DNA of 64,000 nucleotides, from contig NZ_FNSV01000005.1 of assembly GCF_900105905.1 (NCBI RefSeq), forward strand, positions 5,332,001-5,396,000, in the 5' to 3' direction. Positions 16,551 to 24,729 of this stretch are shown here, piece by piece. The stretch is from Rhodococcus koreensis. Lineage in GTDB: Bacteria > Actinomycetota > Actinomycetes > Mycobacteriales > Mycobacteriaceae. Positions within the stretch are counted from its first letter, which is position 1. Each line of letters opens with the position of its first letter. The notes beneath the pieces were generated by a model. The model worked only from the letters and a program-made list of their open reading frames with translations. It was not told the DNA's origin and made no database searches. The position numbers were made by a program, and so were the translations under genes.

Positions 16551-16973
16551 CTACATCAGTTCGTAGCCCGTCGCCTGCAGCTCCAGATAGTCGCGCACCA
16601 GCAGGTGAGAACCGGGCGTGGACACTGCCGTCCACGGAATGTGCTTGGGCAGTTGCAGTGCCAGCGATTCGGGTACCGCTTCGCGGCACCTGATGCCCGC
16701 CCGGGTTCGCGGCGTCAGCGAGTTCCACCACGAGTCGAGGACGCACCGGCATTGGGCGAGGTACTCCGAGAGCGGCCCCTGGAGCATCGCCATCTGCGGA
16801 ACCGGATCGGGTCCACCGGTGATGCCCACGACGCACGCGTGCCCGCACACGGCCATCACCTGCCCGATGAACTGCGGCGGCATGATGCCTTCGGGGTCTC
16901 GCAGCAGGGCGAGGCGCGCGCCGGCGGAGAGCGCTTCATACGCCGTCACGGGGTCGATGGCCTCGTCACCCAT
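16551..16973 (-). CDS. Hypothetical protein
   Basis: A 140-residue protein without a domain I recognise. It has no signal peptide or membrane span. It holds several Cys residues (VCGHACVV, CRCVLDSWW, CREAVP) and a mixed helical composition (DPVTAYEALSAGARLALLRD). Codon use, with strong third-position GC, matches real genes around it, and it fills the space between a convergent DUF899 gene and a DUF2867 gene on the same strand (51-base gap). The start ATG lacks a strong ribosome site. Confidence 0.55.
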   Translation of the reverse strand: MGDEAIDPVTAYEALSAGARLALLRDPEGIMPPQFIGQVMAVCGHACVVGITGGPDPVPQMAMLQGPLSEYLAQCRCVLDSWWNSLTPRTRAGIRCREAVPESLALQLPKHIPWTAVSTPGSHLLVRDYLELQATGYELM

Positions 16974-17024
16974 GCCACGAAGGTACCCGGCTGGGGCCGT
17001 CTCCTATCGGGAACAGTGATTTGT

Positions 17025-17615
17025 TCACCTCGCGGCGTAGTCACGCCAGGCGCGTTCCCATTGCCGGGTCAGGGCCGGGTAGACGAGGAGATGCCGGAAC
17101 GGTGCGATGGCGGCCATGTAGAGCCGCCCGAACCGGCCGTTGGGTTTGACGAGGACGGTCATCTGGAGCCCGTAGTCGCCGTCCGCTGCTTGCACCCAGC
17201 CGAGATGCATCACGGTGTGAACGGTGGTGTTCGCCAGTTCGCGGGCGGCCTCCGTGTCGAGTTCGTACACCGCTGTGAGCGGCATGCCTGCGTCGTCGGG
17301 GCCGCGGGGAGCGTCGCGGAGGTCGTCGGGCAGGCGGTCGCGGAGCGAGGCGACCCGTTCGCCGACGCCCGCCGACGGATCGTCCCAGCCGAACAGTTCG
17401 CCGAGCTTCCACCGGACGGCGAACAGGAATCTCACGACCCGGGGCTGTTTCCCGAGTCCGCCCTGGGCCCGCATCGCGGCGAGCATTGTGGGGAAGTCGT
17501 CCGGACCGGCTCCCGGAGTGCGATACGACCACACGTCCTCGACGTCGAAGTCGCTCGTGAATTCGTGGATGCGCCAGGGCTGCTCGGTGTAGGTGGCCTC
17601 TGCTATTCGTAGCAC
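17025..17615 (-). CDS. DUF2867 family protein
   Basis: A 196-residue DUF2867 protein (start region VLRIAEATYTEQPWRIHEF; core RFLFAVRWKLGELFGWD; C-terminal VLVKPNGRFGRLYMAAIAPFRHLLVYPALTRQW split over the last 45 residues). Family members often lie next to or fused with NAD-dependent epimerase-like proteins; the activity is unknown. GTG at 17615 is preferred because GGGGAC lies six bases upstream, while the in-frame ATG at 17651 lies between two operator palindromes and has no ribosome site. It is divergent from a TetR regulator and is very probably its target. Confidence 0.75.
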   Translation of the reverse strand: MLRIAEATYTEQPWRIHEFTSDFDVEDVWSYRTPGAGPDDFPTMLAAMRAQGGLGKQPRVVRFLFAVRWKLGELFGWDDPSAGVGERVASLRDRLPDDLRDAPRGPDDAGMPLTAVYELDTEAARELANTTVHTVMHLGWVQAADGDYGLQMTVLVKPNGRFGRLYMAAIAPFRHLLVYPALTRQWERAWRDYAAR

Positions 17616-17629
17616 TGTCGTCCCCGATC

Positions 17630-17668
17630 TATACGGTACCGTATATTTCATCTATACGGTACCGTACA
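17630..17668. promoter_or_regulatory. Twin TetR operators
   Basis: TATACGGTACCGTATA (17630-17645) is a perfect 16-bp palindrome. The same sequence with its right end changed, TATACGGTACCGTACA, lies at 17653-17668; both share the core TACGGTACCGTA. The centres are 23 bases apart, about two helical turns, as expected for two repressor dimers on one DNA face. They sit between the divergent DUF2867 and TetR genes, so both are likely controlled. Confidence 0.78.
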
Positions 17669-17697
17669 AATTGACCGCGATCAATGGAGGTGGACCG

Positions 17698-18249
17698 ATT
17701 CCCGCCGTCGCCCGCACCACACGAGCCCGCTGGATAGAGGCCGGGCTCGACGCCCTCGCGCGCGGCGGACCGGACGCCGTCCGCGTCGAGGCACTCGCCG
17801 CCGAACTCGGCGTCACGAAGGGCGGGTTCTACGGCTACTTCGACGGCCGTCCCGCGTTGCTCACGGAGATGCTCGACGAGTGGGAGCGCCGCTGCACCAA
17901 GGCCGTCATCGCCCAGGCCGACGCCGAAGGCGGCGACGCGGCCGAGCGGATCCGGCGCGTGGGTCAACTCACCTACTCGGAGGACCTGCACCGGATCGAC
18001 CTCGCGATCCGGGCCTGGGCGCACCACGACCGGTCCGTCGCGGCACGCCTGCAGCGCATCGACAACGAGCGGATGCAGTTCCTGCGCACGATGTTCGGCA
18101 CCTTCGTCACCGACCCCGACGAGATCGAGGCGCGCAGCACCCTGATGTTCGGGCTCGCCATCGGCCGCCACTTCATCGTCGCCGACCACCCCGGGTACAC
18201 CAAACGCGAAGCCATCCGGCTCGCCGGAGAATTCCTCTTACGCCCGTAA
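17698..18249 (+). CDS. TetR-family transcriptional regulator, probable AUU start
   Basis: A 183-residue TetR protein. The helix-turn-helix is at residues 6-55 (RARWIEAGLDALARGGPDAV, then ALAAELGVTKGGFYGYFDGRPALL); the rest is a helical ligand domain. No ATG or GTG lies at the expected start. A strong GGAGGTGG (17687-17694) is followed after three bases by ATT, and family members normally begin two or three residues before ARTTRARW, exactly where this ATT sits. TTG at 17671 is the alternative but lacks a ribosome site and abuts the operator. Probably a repressor of itself and the divergent DUF2867 gene through the twin palindromes. Confidence 0.82.
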   Translation: MPAVARTTRARWIEAGLDALARGGPDAVRVEALAAELGVTKGGFYGYFDGRPALLTEMLDEWERRCTKAVIAQADAEGGDAAERIRRVGQLTYSEDLHRIDLAIRAWAHHDRSVAARLQRIDNERMQFLRTMFGTFVTDPDEIEARSTLMFGLAIGRHFIVADHPGYTKREAIRLAGEFLLRP

Positions 18250-18427
18250 CCGGGAACACGCGGCTCGATCACGGTCATTGCACATTCCTTCTCGACGTTC
18301 CGTATCGGTGGTTCCGGAGCGCGTCGAAGGTGTTGCGATGGTGTCGATTCAGCGCGTCGGCGCCGGCCGGTGTGCGGCATACTGGGACTCCAGACCAAGG
18401 AAGCTCCTATCGAGAAGGTTTCTGCCG

Positions 18428-19402
18428 ATGTCCGAAGGGCCGACTCTGCGTCAGCTGCGGTACTTCCTGCGCTCGGTGGAGGCCGGATCCTTCTCGGCCG
18501 CAGCCGCGGCCGAGCACGTGGCCCAGCCGAGCCTGTCCGAGCAGATCCGACGGCTCGAGCGCAACATCGGCGCGCAATTGTTCACGAGGACGAACCGGAC
18601 GCTACAGCTGACCGACGTCGGCCGAATGATCATTCCGCTGGCCCGGCAGACCGTGCGCAGTGCCGACGACCTCGCGGCCACCGCCCGCGAGGCCCGCACG
18701 CTGACTGGCGGCGAGGTCTCGTTCGGCACGTTCAGTAGCGCGCACCGTTACCTCCTCACACCGCTGATCACGGAGTTCCGGTCGCTGCACCCCCAGGTCA
18801 AGGTCAAGATCGTCGGGTTGAACTCGTCCGAGGTGGCGAACGCGGTCCGCAACGGCGATCTCGAGGCGGGACTCGTCCAGCTGCCGATCGACGAGACCCG
18901 CCTCGCCGTGAGCGACCCCGTTCTGGTGGACGAGGTGGTGTACGTGAGCGCCGACGCGAATCGAACGGGGCAGCCGATCTCCATCGAGGATCTGTCCCGG
19001 GCGACGCTCATCCTGTCGGAGGCCCGGTGGCAGGCCGACGACCCGCTTCGCCGCAGTATCGCGGCACGCGCCGAGGCGGCGTCGGTGGACGTGGCGCCGA
19101 CCATCGAGGTCGAGTTCCAGTCGGCGGCCATGGAGCTTGCCGCCGACGGAATCGGTGACACCCTCGTCTCCTATCTCGTCGCCCGGTCGCACGAGAGCGC
19201 GAACAAGGTGACGTGGGTTGCGCTCGACCCGCCCTACGAGGAGCGTTTCGCGTTCGTCACCCACGCGAGCGGGAGCCTGTCCCCGGCGACCCGGCAGTTC
19301 ATGTCCCTGGCCCACCGTCACATCTCCGCTCTGCAGAGTGTGGCCTCGGGGTGGAGCGGCCGACGGCCCACCCGGACGGCGGCGAACGAGAACGGGCGCT
19401 GA
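18428..19402 (+). CDS. LysR-family transcriptional regulator
   Basis: A 324-residue LysR-type regulator. The helix-turn-helix is near residues 8-66 (LRQLRYFLRSVEAGSFSAAA, then HVAQPSLSEQIRRLERNIG, then LFTRTNRTLQLTDVG), and a periplasmic-binding-type effector domain follows from about residue 95 (GGEVSFGTFSSAHRYLLTPL). GAGAAGG precedes ATG 18428. It lies 236 bases upstream of the SDR-FMO-MFS-GDH operon on the same strand; that orientation is less usual for LysR control of a neighbour, but the palindrome at 19510 in the gap makes it plausible. The inducer is unknown. Confidence 0.87.
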   Translation: MSEGPTLRQLRYFLRSVEAGSFSAAAAAEHVAQPSLSEQIRRLERNIGAQLFTRTNRTLQLTDVGRMIIPLARQTVRSADDLAATAREARTLTGGEVSFGTFSSAHRYLLTPLITEFRSLHPQVKVKIVGLNSSEVANAVRNGDLEAGLVQLPIDETRLAVSDPVLVDEVVYVSADANRTGQPISIEDLSRATLILSEARWQADDPLRRSIAARAEAASVDVAPTIEVEFQSAAMELAADGIGDTLVSYLVARSHESANKVTWVALDPPYEERFAFVTHASGSLSPATRQFMSLAHRHISALQSVASGWSGRRPTRTAANENGR

Positions 19403-19509
19403 GACCGCCGCCCCTCCGCCCGTCGTGGCATCGCTGTGACACATCCCGCTCCCCGCGAAATACGGCAGTAACCTCGCCGATTCCAACGCTCAACATTCGC
19501 CGGTATCTA

Positions 19510-19522
19510 TAGGTAAAACCTA
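19510..19522. promoter_or_regulatory. Palindromic operator candidate before the SDR/FMO operon
   Basis: TAGGT-AAA-ACCTA is a perfect inverted repeat, extended to CTATAGGTAAAACCTAGAA, about 117 bases before the SDR start. It is the only clear dyad in the 236-base gap and could bind the adjacent LysR protein (it fits a T-N11-A pattern) or another regulator. Confidence 0.4.
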
Positions 19523-19638
19523 GAACTGGCGCTGTGACTATGCCGTTTACGAGCCCCCAGGCGTCGCACAGACTGGGGAAACAGCAAGTCTAGTGTGGGC
19601 TGGAACACACCGGCGAAAGTCGATCGAAGGAGTTCACG

Positions 19639-20355
19639 ATGGCAGGCCTGGGCGAAGTGAAGACAGCGGTCGTCACCGGTGCGGCGAGCGGGATGGGACA
19701 GAGCACGGCGGCCGCTCTGGTGAAGGAGGGGTGGGACGTCCTCGCCCTCGACCGCGTCGCGACGGAGTTCGAGGCGCCCGGTGCGACGGTGCGGACCGTC
19801 GAGGTCGACGTGACGTCGCGGGAGGCCGTCGGCCGCGCGATCGCCGATCACCTCGCGGACGGATCGAGGTCCCTGGAGCTGGTAGCCAACATTGCCGGCA
19901 TCTACCCGCCCAGCACCCTCGAAAACTTCACCGAGGACCTGTACCGCACGGTGTTCGACGTCAACGTCCTCGGCGTGCTCAACGTCGCGGCCGAGGCGGT
20001 GACGCACATGCAGCGCGGCGCGATCGTCAACTTCGCGTCCGTCGACGCCTTCACGGTCTCGCCGGGACAGATGCTCTACGGCGCCTCGAAGGCAGCGGTG
20101 GTGATGATTACCAAGGAACTCGCACTGGAGCTGGCGCCGAAGGGAATTCGCGTCAACGCCATCGCGCCCGGCTGGGTCAACACACCCGGCAACGCGGCAA
20201 CCGGCCGGATGGCCGCCGCGGCCGCAGGCATTCCGCTGGGCCGGGTGGCCGAACCCGAGGAAATCGCCCGCTGGGTGTCCATCCTCGCCGGCCCCGACGC
20301 CGCGTTCATGACCGGCGAAACCATCGTCCTCTCCGGCGGCGATGTCATCCGCTGA
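19639..20355 (+). CDS. Short-chain dehydrogenase/reductase (SDR)
   Basis: A 238-residue classical SDR. The cofactor motif TGAASGMG is at 13-20, NIAG at 84-87, and the catalytic residues are Ser134, Tyr147 and Lys151 (YGASK). Asp38 after the second strand (LALDRV) favours NAD(H). The end LAGPDAAFMTGETIVLSGGDVIR is the usual SDR C-terminus. It should oxidise a secondary alcohol or reduce a ketone. AAGGAG precedes the ATG. It is the first gene of a run with an FMO 28 bases downstream, so it may supply the ketone that the monooxygenase oxidises; this is inference. Confidence 0.87.
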   Translation: MAGLGEVKTAVVTGAASGMGQSTAAALVKEGWDVLALDRVATEFEAPGATVRTVEVDVTSREAVGRAIADHLADGSRSLELVANIAGIYPPSTLENFTEDLYRTVFDVNVLGVLNVAAEAVTHMQRGAIVNFASVDAFTVSPGQMLYGASKAAVVMITKELALELAPKGIRVNAIAPGWVNTPGNAATGRMAAAAAGIPLGRVAEPEEIARWVSILAGPDAAFMTGETIVLSGGDVIR

Positions 20356-20383
20356 CGTCCGATCCCTCTTCGAAAGGAACACC

Positions 20384-21679
20384 ATGACTTCCTACTGTGT
20401 CATCGGCGCCGGCGCGGCCGGACTCTCGGCCCTGAACGTGCTGACCGAGCGTGGCTACCAGGTCGACTGTTACGAGAAGAGTGATCGCGTCGGCGGCCAC
20501 TGGAACACCGACTACGACGCCCTGCACCTGATCACCTCCCGCGACATGACCCACTTCGAGGGCTTTCCGATGCCCGCGGAGTACCCGCACTTCCCGCGGC
20601 GCGACCAGATCCGCGACTACATCGCCTCCTACGCCCGTGCCCGGGGGCACGACAAGCGGATCTCGTTCGACACCGAGGTCCTGTCGGTCACCCCCGTGGA
20701 CACCGACGGCCCCACCGGATCGGCGGGGTGGAACGTCACGACCACCAGCGGCGCCGGCACCTACGACGGCGTGCTGATCGCCAACGGACACCTGTGGGAC
20801 CCCAAGGTGCCCCACGTTCCGGGCACCTTCGCGGGCAAGCAGATTCATTCCGGCAGCTACCGGAACGTCGGGGATATCGAAGGCAACCGTGTGCTCGTCG
20901 TGGGGGCCGGCAACTCCGGCTGCGACCTCGCCGTCGACGTCGCCCAGCACCGTCTCGAAGCCGACATCGTGGTGCGGCACGGTTCGTACTTCCAGCCGAA
21001 GATGTACTTCGGCCGCCCGCGCCAGGAACTGCCGTTCATGGCCGAGTTCTCACCCTCCGAACAGGACCTGATCGCCCGGTTGCTCGCCCGGGTGTCGATC
21101 GGCGAGAACGCCGACTACCCCGGGCTGCCGGTTCCGAAGCACCGCACGCTCGCGGACGGTGCCACCGTCGTCAACGACCTTCTGCTGTACTGGATCCACC
21201 ACGGCCGGGTCGGCGTCGTCGGCCACGACATCTCCCGATTCGACGGCAACACCGTCCACTTCGCGGACGGATCGGCGAGGGAGTACGACACCATCCTGTG
21301 GGCCACCGGGTTCCACCCGAGCGTGCCGTTCGTCGACGACGCCCTCATCGCCCGCCGCAACCAGCGACCGCTGCGCTACGCCGGCGGCATCATCCCGCAG
21401 GGCCTCGAAAAGCTGTACTACATCGGAATGGCCGCGCCGCGCGGCCCGCAGATCCCCGTCTACGGCCGGCAGTCCGAGATCGCCGAACGCATGATCACCC
21501 TGCACGAGCAGGCCGGGCCGGGTGGCGCCGACGTCGCCGCCTACGTCGCGCGACTGCAGGAGGCCGAAGACCGCATCGACATCCCCCGCGACATCTGGAA
21601 CGACCAGATCGCCGACACCGAACGGCTTCTCGACGCCTACGCCGCGACAGTCGGCGACGCCGCCCGCATCGGCAAGTGA
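20384..21679 (+). CDS. Flavin-containing monooxygenase (FMO / Baeyer-Villiger type)
   Basis: A 431-residue flavoprotein with FAD motif VIGAGAAGLSAL at 6-17, the FMO fingerprint FAGKQIHSGSY at 149-159 (F-x-G-x3-H-x3-Y) and a second Rossmann motif VVGAGNSGCDLA at 172-183 for NADPH. The ATGFHPSVPF block near residue 310 also fits class B monooxygenases. It can oxidise N or S atoms or insert oxygen next to a ketone. With an SDR before it, a transporter after it and a glutamate dehydrogenase at the end, an N-containing or ketone substrate is plausible. GAAAGGA lies upstream of ATG 20384. Confidence 0.86.
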   Translation: MTSYCVIGAGAAGLSALNVLTERGYQVDCYEKSDRVGGHWNTDYDALHLITSRDMTHFEGFPMPAEYPHFPRRDQIRDYIASYARARGHDKRISFDTEVLSVTPVDTDGPTGSAGWNVTTTSGAGTYDGVLIANGHLWDPKVPHVPGTFAGKQIHSGSYRNVGDIEGNRVLVVGAGNSGCDLAVDVAQHRLEADIVVRHGSYFQPKMYFGRPRQELPFMAEFSPSEQDLIARLLARVSIGENADYPGLPVPKHRTLADGATVVNDLLLYWIHHGRVGVVGHDISRFDGNTVHFADGSAREYDTILWATGFHPSVPFVDDALIARRNQRPLRYAGGIIPQGLEKLYYIGMAAPRGPQIPVYGRQSEIAERMITLHEQAGPGGADVAAYVARLQEAEDRIDIPRDIWNDQIADTERLLDAYAATVGDAARIGK

Positions 21680-21743
21680 CCGTCGCGACCGCGCATCCCG
21701 ACGCTGTGCCAACCCCCTGACCTCCCCTCCCCGAGGACACACC

Positions 21744-23141
21744 ATGACCACTCATCTCATCGACGACAGTCCGCTGACGCGATACCACAAGAAGCTGATC
21801 GTCGCGTGTTCCGGTGGCCCGTTCCTGGACGGCTACCTACTCAGTATCGTCGGCGTCGCCCTCGCGGGTGCGAGCGCCGACCTCGACCTGGACGCGAGCA
21901 CGCTCGGATTCGCCGGCGCGGTCTCGCTTGTCGGATTGTTCTTCGGAAGCTTGATCTTCGGCCCCGTCACCGACCGGATCGGCCGGCGGGTGATGTACAC
22001 CGCCGACCTGCTGGTGATGATCCTCGCCTCCGTGGCCTGCCTGTGGATCGAAACCGGGTGGCAGCTCATCGCCCTGCGGTTCGTCATCGGCGCAGCGGTG
22101 GGTGCCGACTATCCGATCGCGACATCTCTTCTGACCGAGTGGATTCCGAAGAAGTCCCGCGGCGCGATCATCGGCCTGCTGTCGGTGGTCTGGTTGGTCG
22201 GTGCGGTGGTCGCCTACCTCGTCGGCTTCGCGCTGACGAGCGTGTACGGACCGGAGTCGTGGCGGTGGATGCTGGCGAGCGGCGCCGTGTTCGGCGTCAT
22301 CGTCCTGCTCCTGCGCATGGGTGCCCACGAGTCGCCCCGATGGCTGGTTGCGAAGGGCCGACTCGAGGAGGCGCGCGAACACGTGTCGGACGTGCTCGGC
22401 CGCAATGTCACCCTCGAGGAGATCGCGACCCTGGCCGCCGACGAAGATTCCCCCGGCCCGGGCCGGTTCACCGAACTGCTGCGTGGCGACTACCTGCGAC
22501 GCGTCGTATTCTGCGGACTGTTCTGGATGTGCTTCGCGATCCCGCAGTTCGCGCTGTTCACCTACGGTCCGATCATTCTCTCGCACATGGGTTTCAGTGG
22601 AAACGGTGCCTCGGAAACTCTCGGCCAGATCATCCTGAATCTGGGCTTCGTTCTCGGTGCACTTCCCGGGATGCGATGGGTCGAGACGCGGGGACGGCGG
22701 CCCCTGATCCTCGGTAGCTTCTTCTTCGGCGCCCTCGCGCTCGTGCCGTTGGGCGTGTGGCCCGGTGCCCCCTCCTGGTTCGTCATGGTGTTCTTCTTCC
22801 TGTTCACCCTGATCAACAGCGCCGGAAACATCCTGGTGTTCATCTACCCGAACGAGTTGTTCCCCACCCAGATCCGTGCCAGCGCGGTCGGGCTGGCGAC
22901 CGCGATCAGTCGCGTCGGTGCAGCGGCCGGGACCTTCCTGGTGCCGGTGTCGCTGGACACGCTGGGCACCGGCACCACCATGCTCATCGGAGCCGCAATC
23001 ACCCTCCTCGGCTTCGTCATCAGCTTCTTCTGGGCCGAGGAGACCCGCAACCAGTCGCTGGCCTCGGCGGCGCAGACCACCGCGACCCCTGCGGACCTCC
23101 CCACCGGCACCACCCTCACCGGCCCGAACGGCGCCTCGTAG
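21744..23141 (+). CDS. MFS transporter, sugar-porter/SV2-like type
   Basis: A 465-residue transporter with twelve predicted membrane segments. Loop 2-3 reads GPVTDRIGRRVMY and loop 8-9 RWVETRGRRPLI; the VFIYPNELFPTQIRASAVG block before helix 11 is typical of the sugar porter/niacin transporter branch. It is the third gene of the SDR-FMO operon (64-base gap), so it is the likely importer of the pathway substrate. The C-terminus is Thr/Pro/Ala-rich and probably disordered. The substrate cannot be identified. Confidence 0.84.
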   Translation: MTTHLIDDSPLTRYHKKLIVACSGGPFLDGYLLSIVGVALAGASADLDLDASTLGFAGAVSLVGLFFGSLIFGPVTDRIGRRVMYTADLLVMILASVACLWIETGWQLIALRFVIGAAVGADYPIATSLLTEWIPKKSRGAIIGLLSVVWLVGAVVAYLVGFALTSVYGPESWRWMLASGAVFGVIVLLLRMGAHESPRWLVAKGRLEEAREHVSDVLGRNVTLEEIATLAADEDSPGPGRFTELLRGDYLRRVVFCGLFWMCFAIPQFALFTYGPIILSHMGFSGNGASETLGQIILNLGFVLGALPGMRWVETRGRRPLILGSFFFGALALVPLGVWPGAPSWFVMVFFFLFTLINSAGNILVFIYPNELFPTQIRASAVGLATAISRVGAAAGTFLVPVSLDTLGTGTTMLIGAAITLLGFVISFFWAEETRNQSLASAAQTTATPADLPTGTTLTGPNGAS

Positions 23142-23180
23142 AACCCGACCCCCTATCGACACTTCGTTGCGGAGGAAGCA

Positions 23181-24551
23181 ATGACACTCCTGGACACCGA
23201 CACTCTCCCTTCCACCGATCACGTTTCAGTGGTTCTCCGTAGCGTTCGTCATCGCAGCCCCGGGGAATCGGTCTTCCATCAGGCGGTGGAGGAAGTCCTC
23301 GCCGCCCTCGGACCGGTCCTGGACCGGCATCCCGAGTACGTCGAGGCGCGGATCCTCGAACGGCTCTGCGAACCCGAACGCCAGGTGATGTTCCGCGTTC
23401 CGTGGGTCGACGACACCGGACAGGTACAGGTCAACCGCGGATACCGGGTCGAATTCAACAGCGCCCTCGGGCCGTTCAAGGGTGGACTCCGCTTCCACCC
23501 GACCGTCGACCTCGGAGTCATCCGGTTCCTCGGCTTCGAGCAGATCTTCAAGAACGCCTTGACCGGGCAGGGCATCGGCGCCGGTAAGGGTGGCAGCGAC
23601 TTCGACCCGGCCGGGTGCAGCGACGCCGAGATCATGCGGTTCTGCCAGTCGTTCGTCACCGAGCTCTACCGCCACCTGGGCGAGCACACCGACGTGCCGG
23701 CCGGCGACATCGGCGTCGGTGTCCGGGAACTCGGCTACATGTTCGGACAGTACAAGCGCATCGTGAACCGTTTCGAAGCCGGCGTGCTCACCGGGAAGGG
23801 CGTCGGGTGGGCCGGATCCCATGCGCGGACCGAAGCCACCGGGTACGGGGCCGTGTACTTCCTGCGCGAGATGCTGGCCACCCGCGGCGGGACGCTCGAA
23901 GGCCGCCGCGCGGTGGTCTCGGGTTCGGGCAACGTGGCGATCTACGCGATCGAGAAGGCCCATGCACTCGGGGCCACCGTGATCGCCTGCTCCGATTCGG
24001 GCGGCTTCCTCGTCGACGACGCCGGCATCGATGTGGACCTGCTCAAGGACGTCAAGGAGGTCCGCCGGGCCCGGCTGTCCGCGTATGCCGCCGAACGCCG
24101 GTCCGCCACCTACGTCACGACCGGTTCCGTCTTCGACCTGCCCTGCGACGTCGCCCTCCCGTGCGCCACCCAGAACGAACTCGGCGAACAGCACGCAACG
24201 GCTTTGATCCGCAACGGAGTTCAGGCCGTCTCCGAGGGTGCGAACATGCCGTGCACCCCGGGGGCGGTCGCACTGTTCCGCGACGCCGGCGTCCTCTTCG
24301 GTCCCGGCAAGGCGGCGAACGCCGGGGGTGTGGCCACCTCCGCCCTGGAGATGCAGCAGAACGCCGCCCGGACGTCGTGGACGTGGGCGGAAACCGAGAG
24401 CCGCCTCGAAAACATCATGCGGGACATCCACGATCACACCCGGGCCACCGCAGCCACCTACACCGACGACGCAGACAATTACGTCGCCGGCGCCGCCATC
24501 GGCGGATTCATCCGTGTCGCCGACGCCATGCTCGCGCAAGGAGTCGTGTGA
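23181..24551 (+). CDS. gdhA: NADP-type glutamate dehydrogenase
   Basis: The product is 456 residues, close to the usual length of bacterial hexameric NADP-GDH. Family blocks are complete: FKGGLRFHP (100-107), FLGFEQIFKNALT, GAGKGGSDFDP with catalytic Lys136, PAGDIGVG with catalytic Asp176, ARTEATGYG, and VVSGSGNVAIYAIEKA for the nucleotide. It interconverts glutamate and 2-oxoglutarate plus ammonia. The position as last intact gene of an SDR-FMO-MFS operon (39-base gap, GGAGGAAGCA ribosome site) is unusual for a housekeeping gdhA; it may capture ammonia released from the substrate or supply NADPH for the monooxygenase. Confidence 0.9.
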   Translation: MTLLDTDTLPSTDHVSVVLRSVRHRSPGESVFHQAVEEVLAALGPVLDRHPEYVEARILERLCEPERQVMFRVPWVDDTGQVQVNRGYRVEFNSALGPFKGGLRFHPTVDLGVIRFLGFEQIFKNALTGQGIGAGKGGSDFDPAGCSDAEIMRFCQSFVTELYRHLGEHTDVPAGDIGVGVRELGYMFGQYKRIVNRFEAGVLTGKGVGWAGSHARTEATGYGAVYFLREMLATRGGTLEGRRAVVSGSGNVAIYAIEKAHALGATVIACSDSGGFLVDDAGIDVDLLKDVKEVRRARLSAYAAERRSATYVTTGSVFDLPCDVALPCATQNELGEQHATALIRNGVQAVSEGANMPCTPGAVALFRDAGVLFGPGKAANAGGVATSALEMQQNAARTSWTWAETESRLENIMRDIHDHTRATAATYTDDADNYVAGAAIGGFIRVADAMLAQGVV

Positions 24552-24585
24552 TCCGTCCCCGACCCCACCACCGAAAGGACTTTTC

Positions 24586-24729
24586 GTGCCTACCTCCGGC
24601 AATGGAATTTCCCACCGTCTCACGAACCGCGTCGCACTCGTCACCGGCGCTGCTTCCCGTCCGGTCGCGCTAACCCCAGGTGAGTGGCAAAGCGTGCCCG
24701 GGCACACTTTGCCACTCACGTGGGGGTGA
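24586..24729 (+). pseudogene. Remnant of an SDR gene, truncated at a hairpin repeat
   Basis: AAAGGAC and a GTG start 34 bases after gdhA open a frame reading SHRLTNRVALVTGAASR, the N-terminus of an SDR up to its cofactor motif. Similarity then stops: the frame enters the 40-bp inverted repeat at 24680-24719 and ends after 47 codons. The body of the gene is missing, so this looks like a deletion whose right border is the repeat. The intact ribosome site suggests a recent loss and that a second SDR once ended the operon. Confidence 0.68.
24680..24719. repeat. 40-bp inverted repeat (copy 1), possible bidirectional terminator
   Basis: Two 20-base arms (GTGAGTGGCAAAGCGTGCCC and its near-perfect complement) meet without a loop; only one G-T mismatch. 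Flanking CCCCA and GTGGGG extend the stem. A second copy lies at 43101-43140. Both are at convergent gene junctions. There is no strong T-tract, so it could be a terminator, a mobile miniature element or both. The MFS stop codon (24716-24718) lies inside the right arm. Confidence 0.75.
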
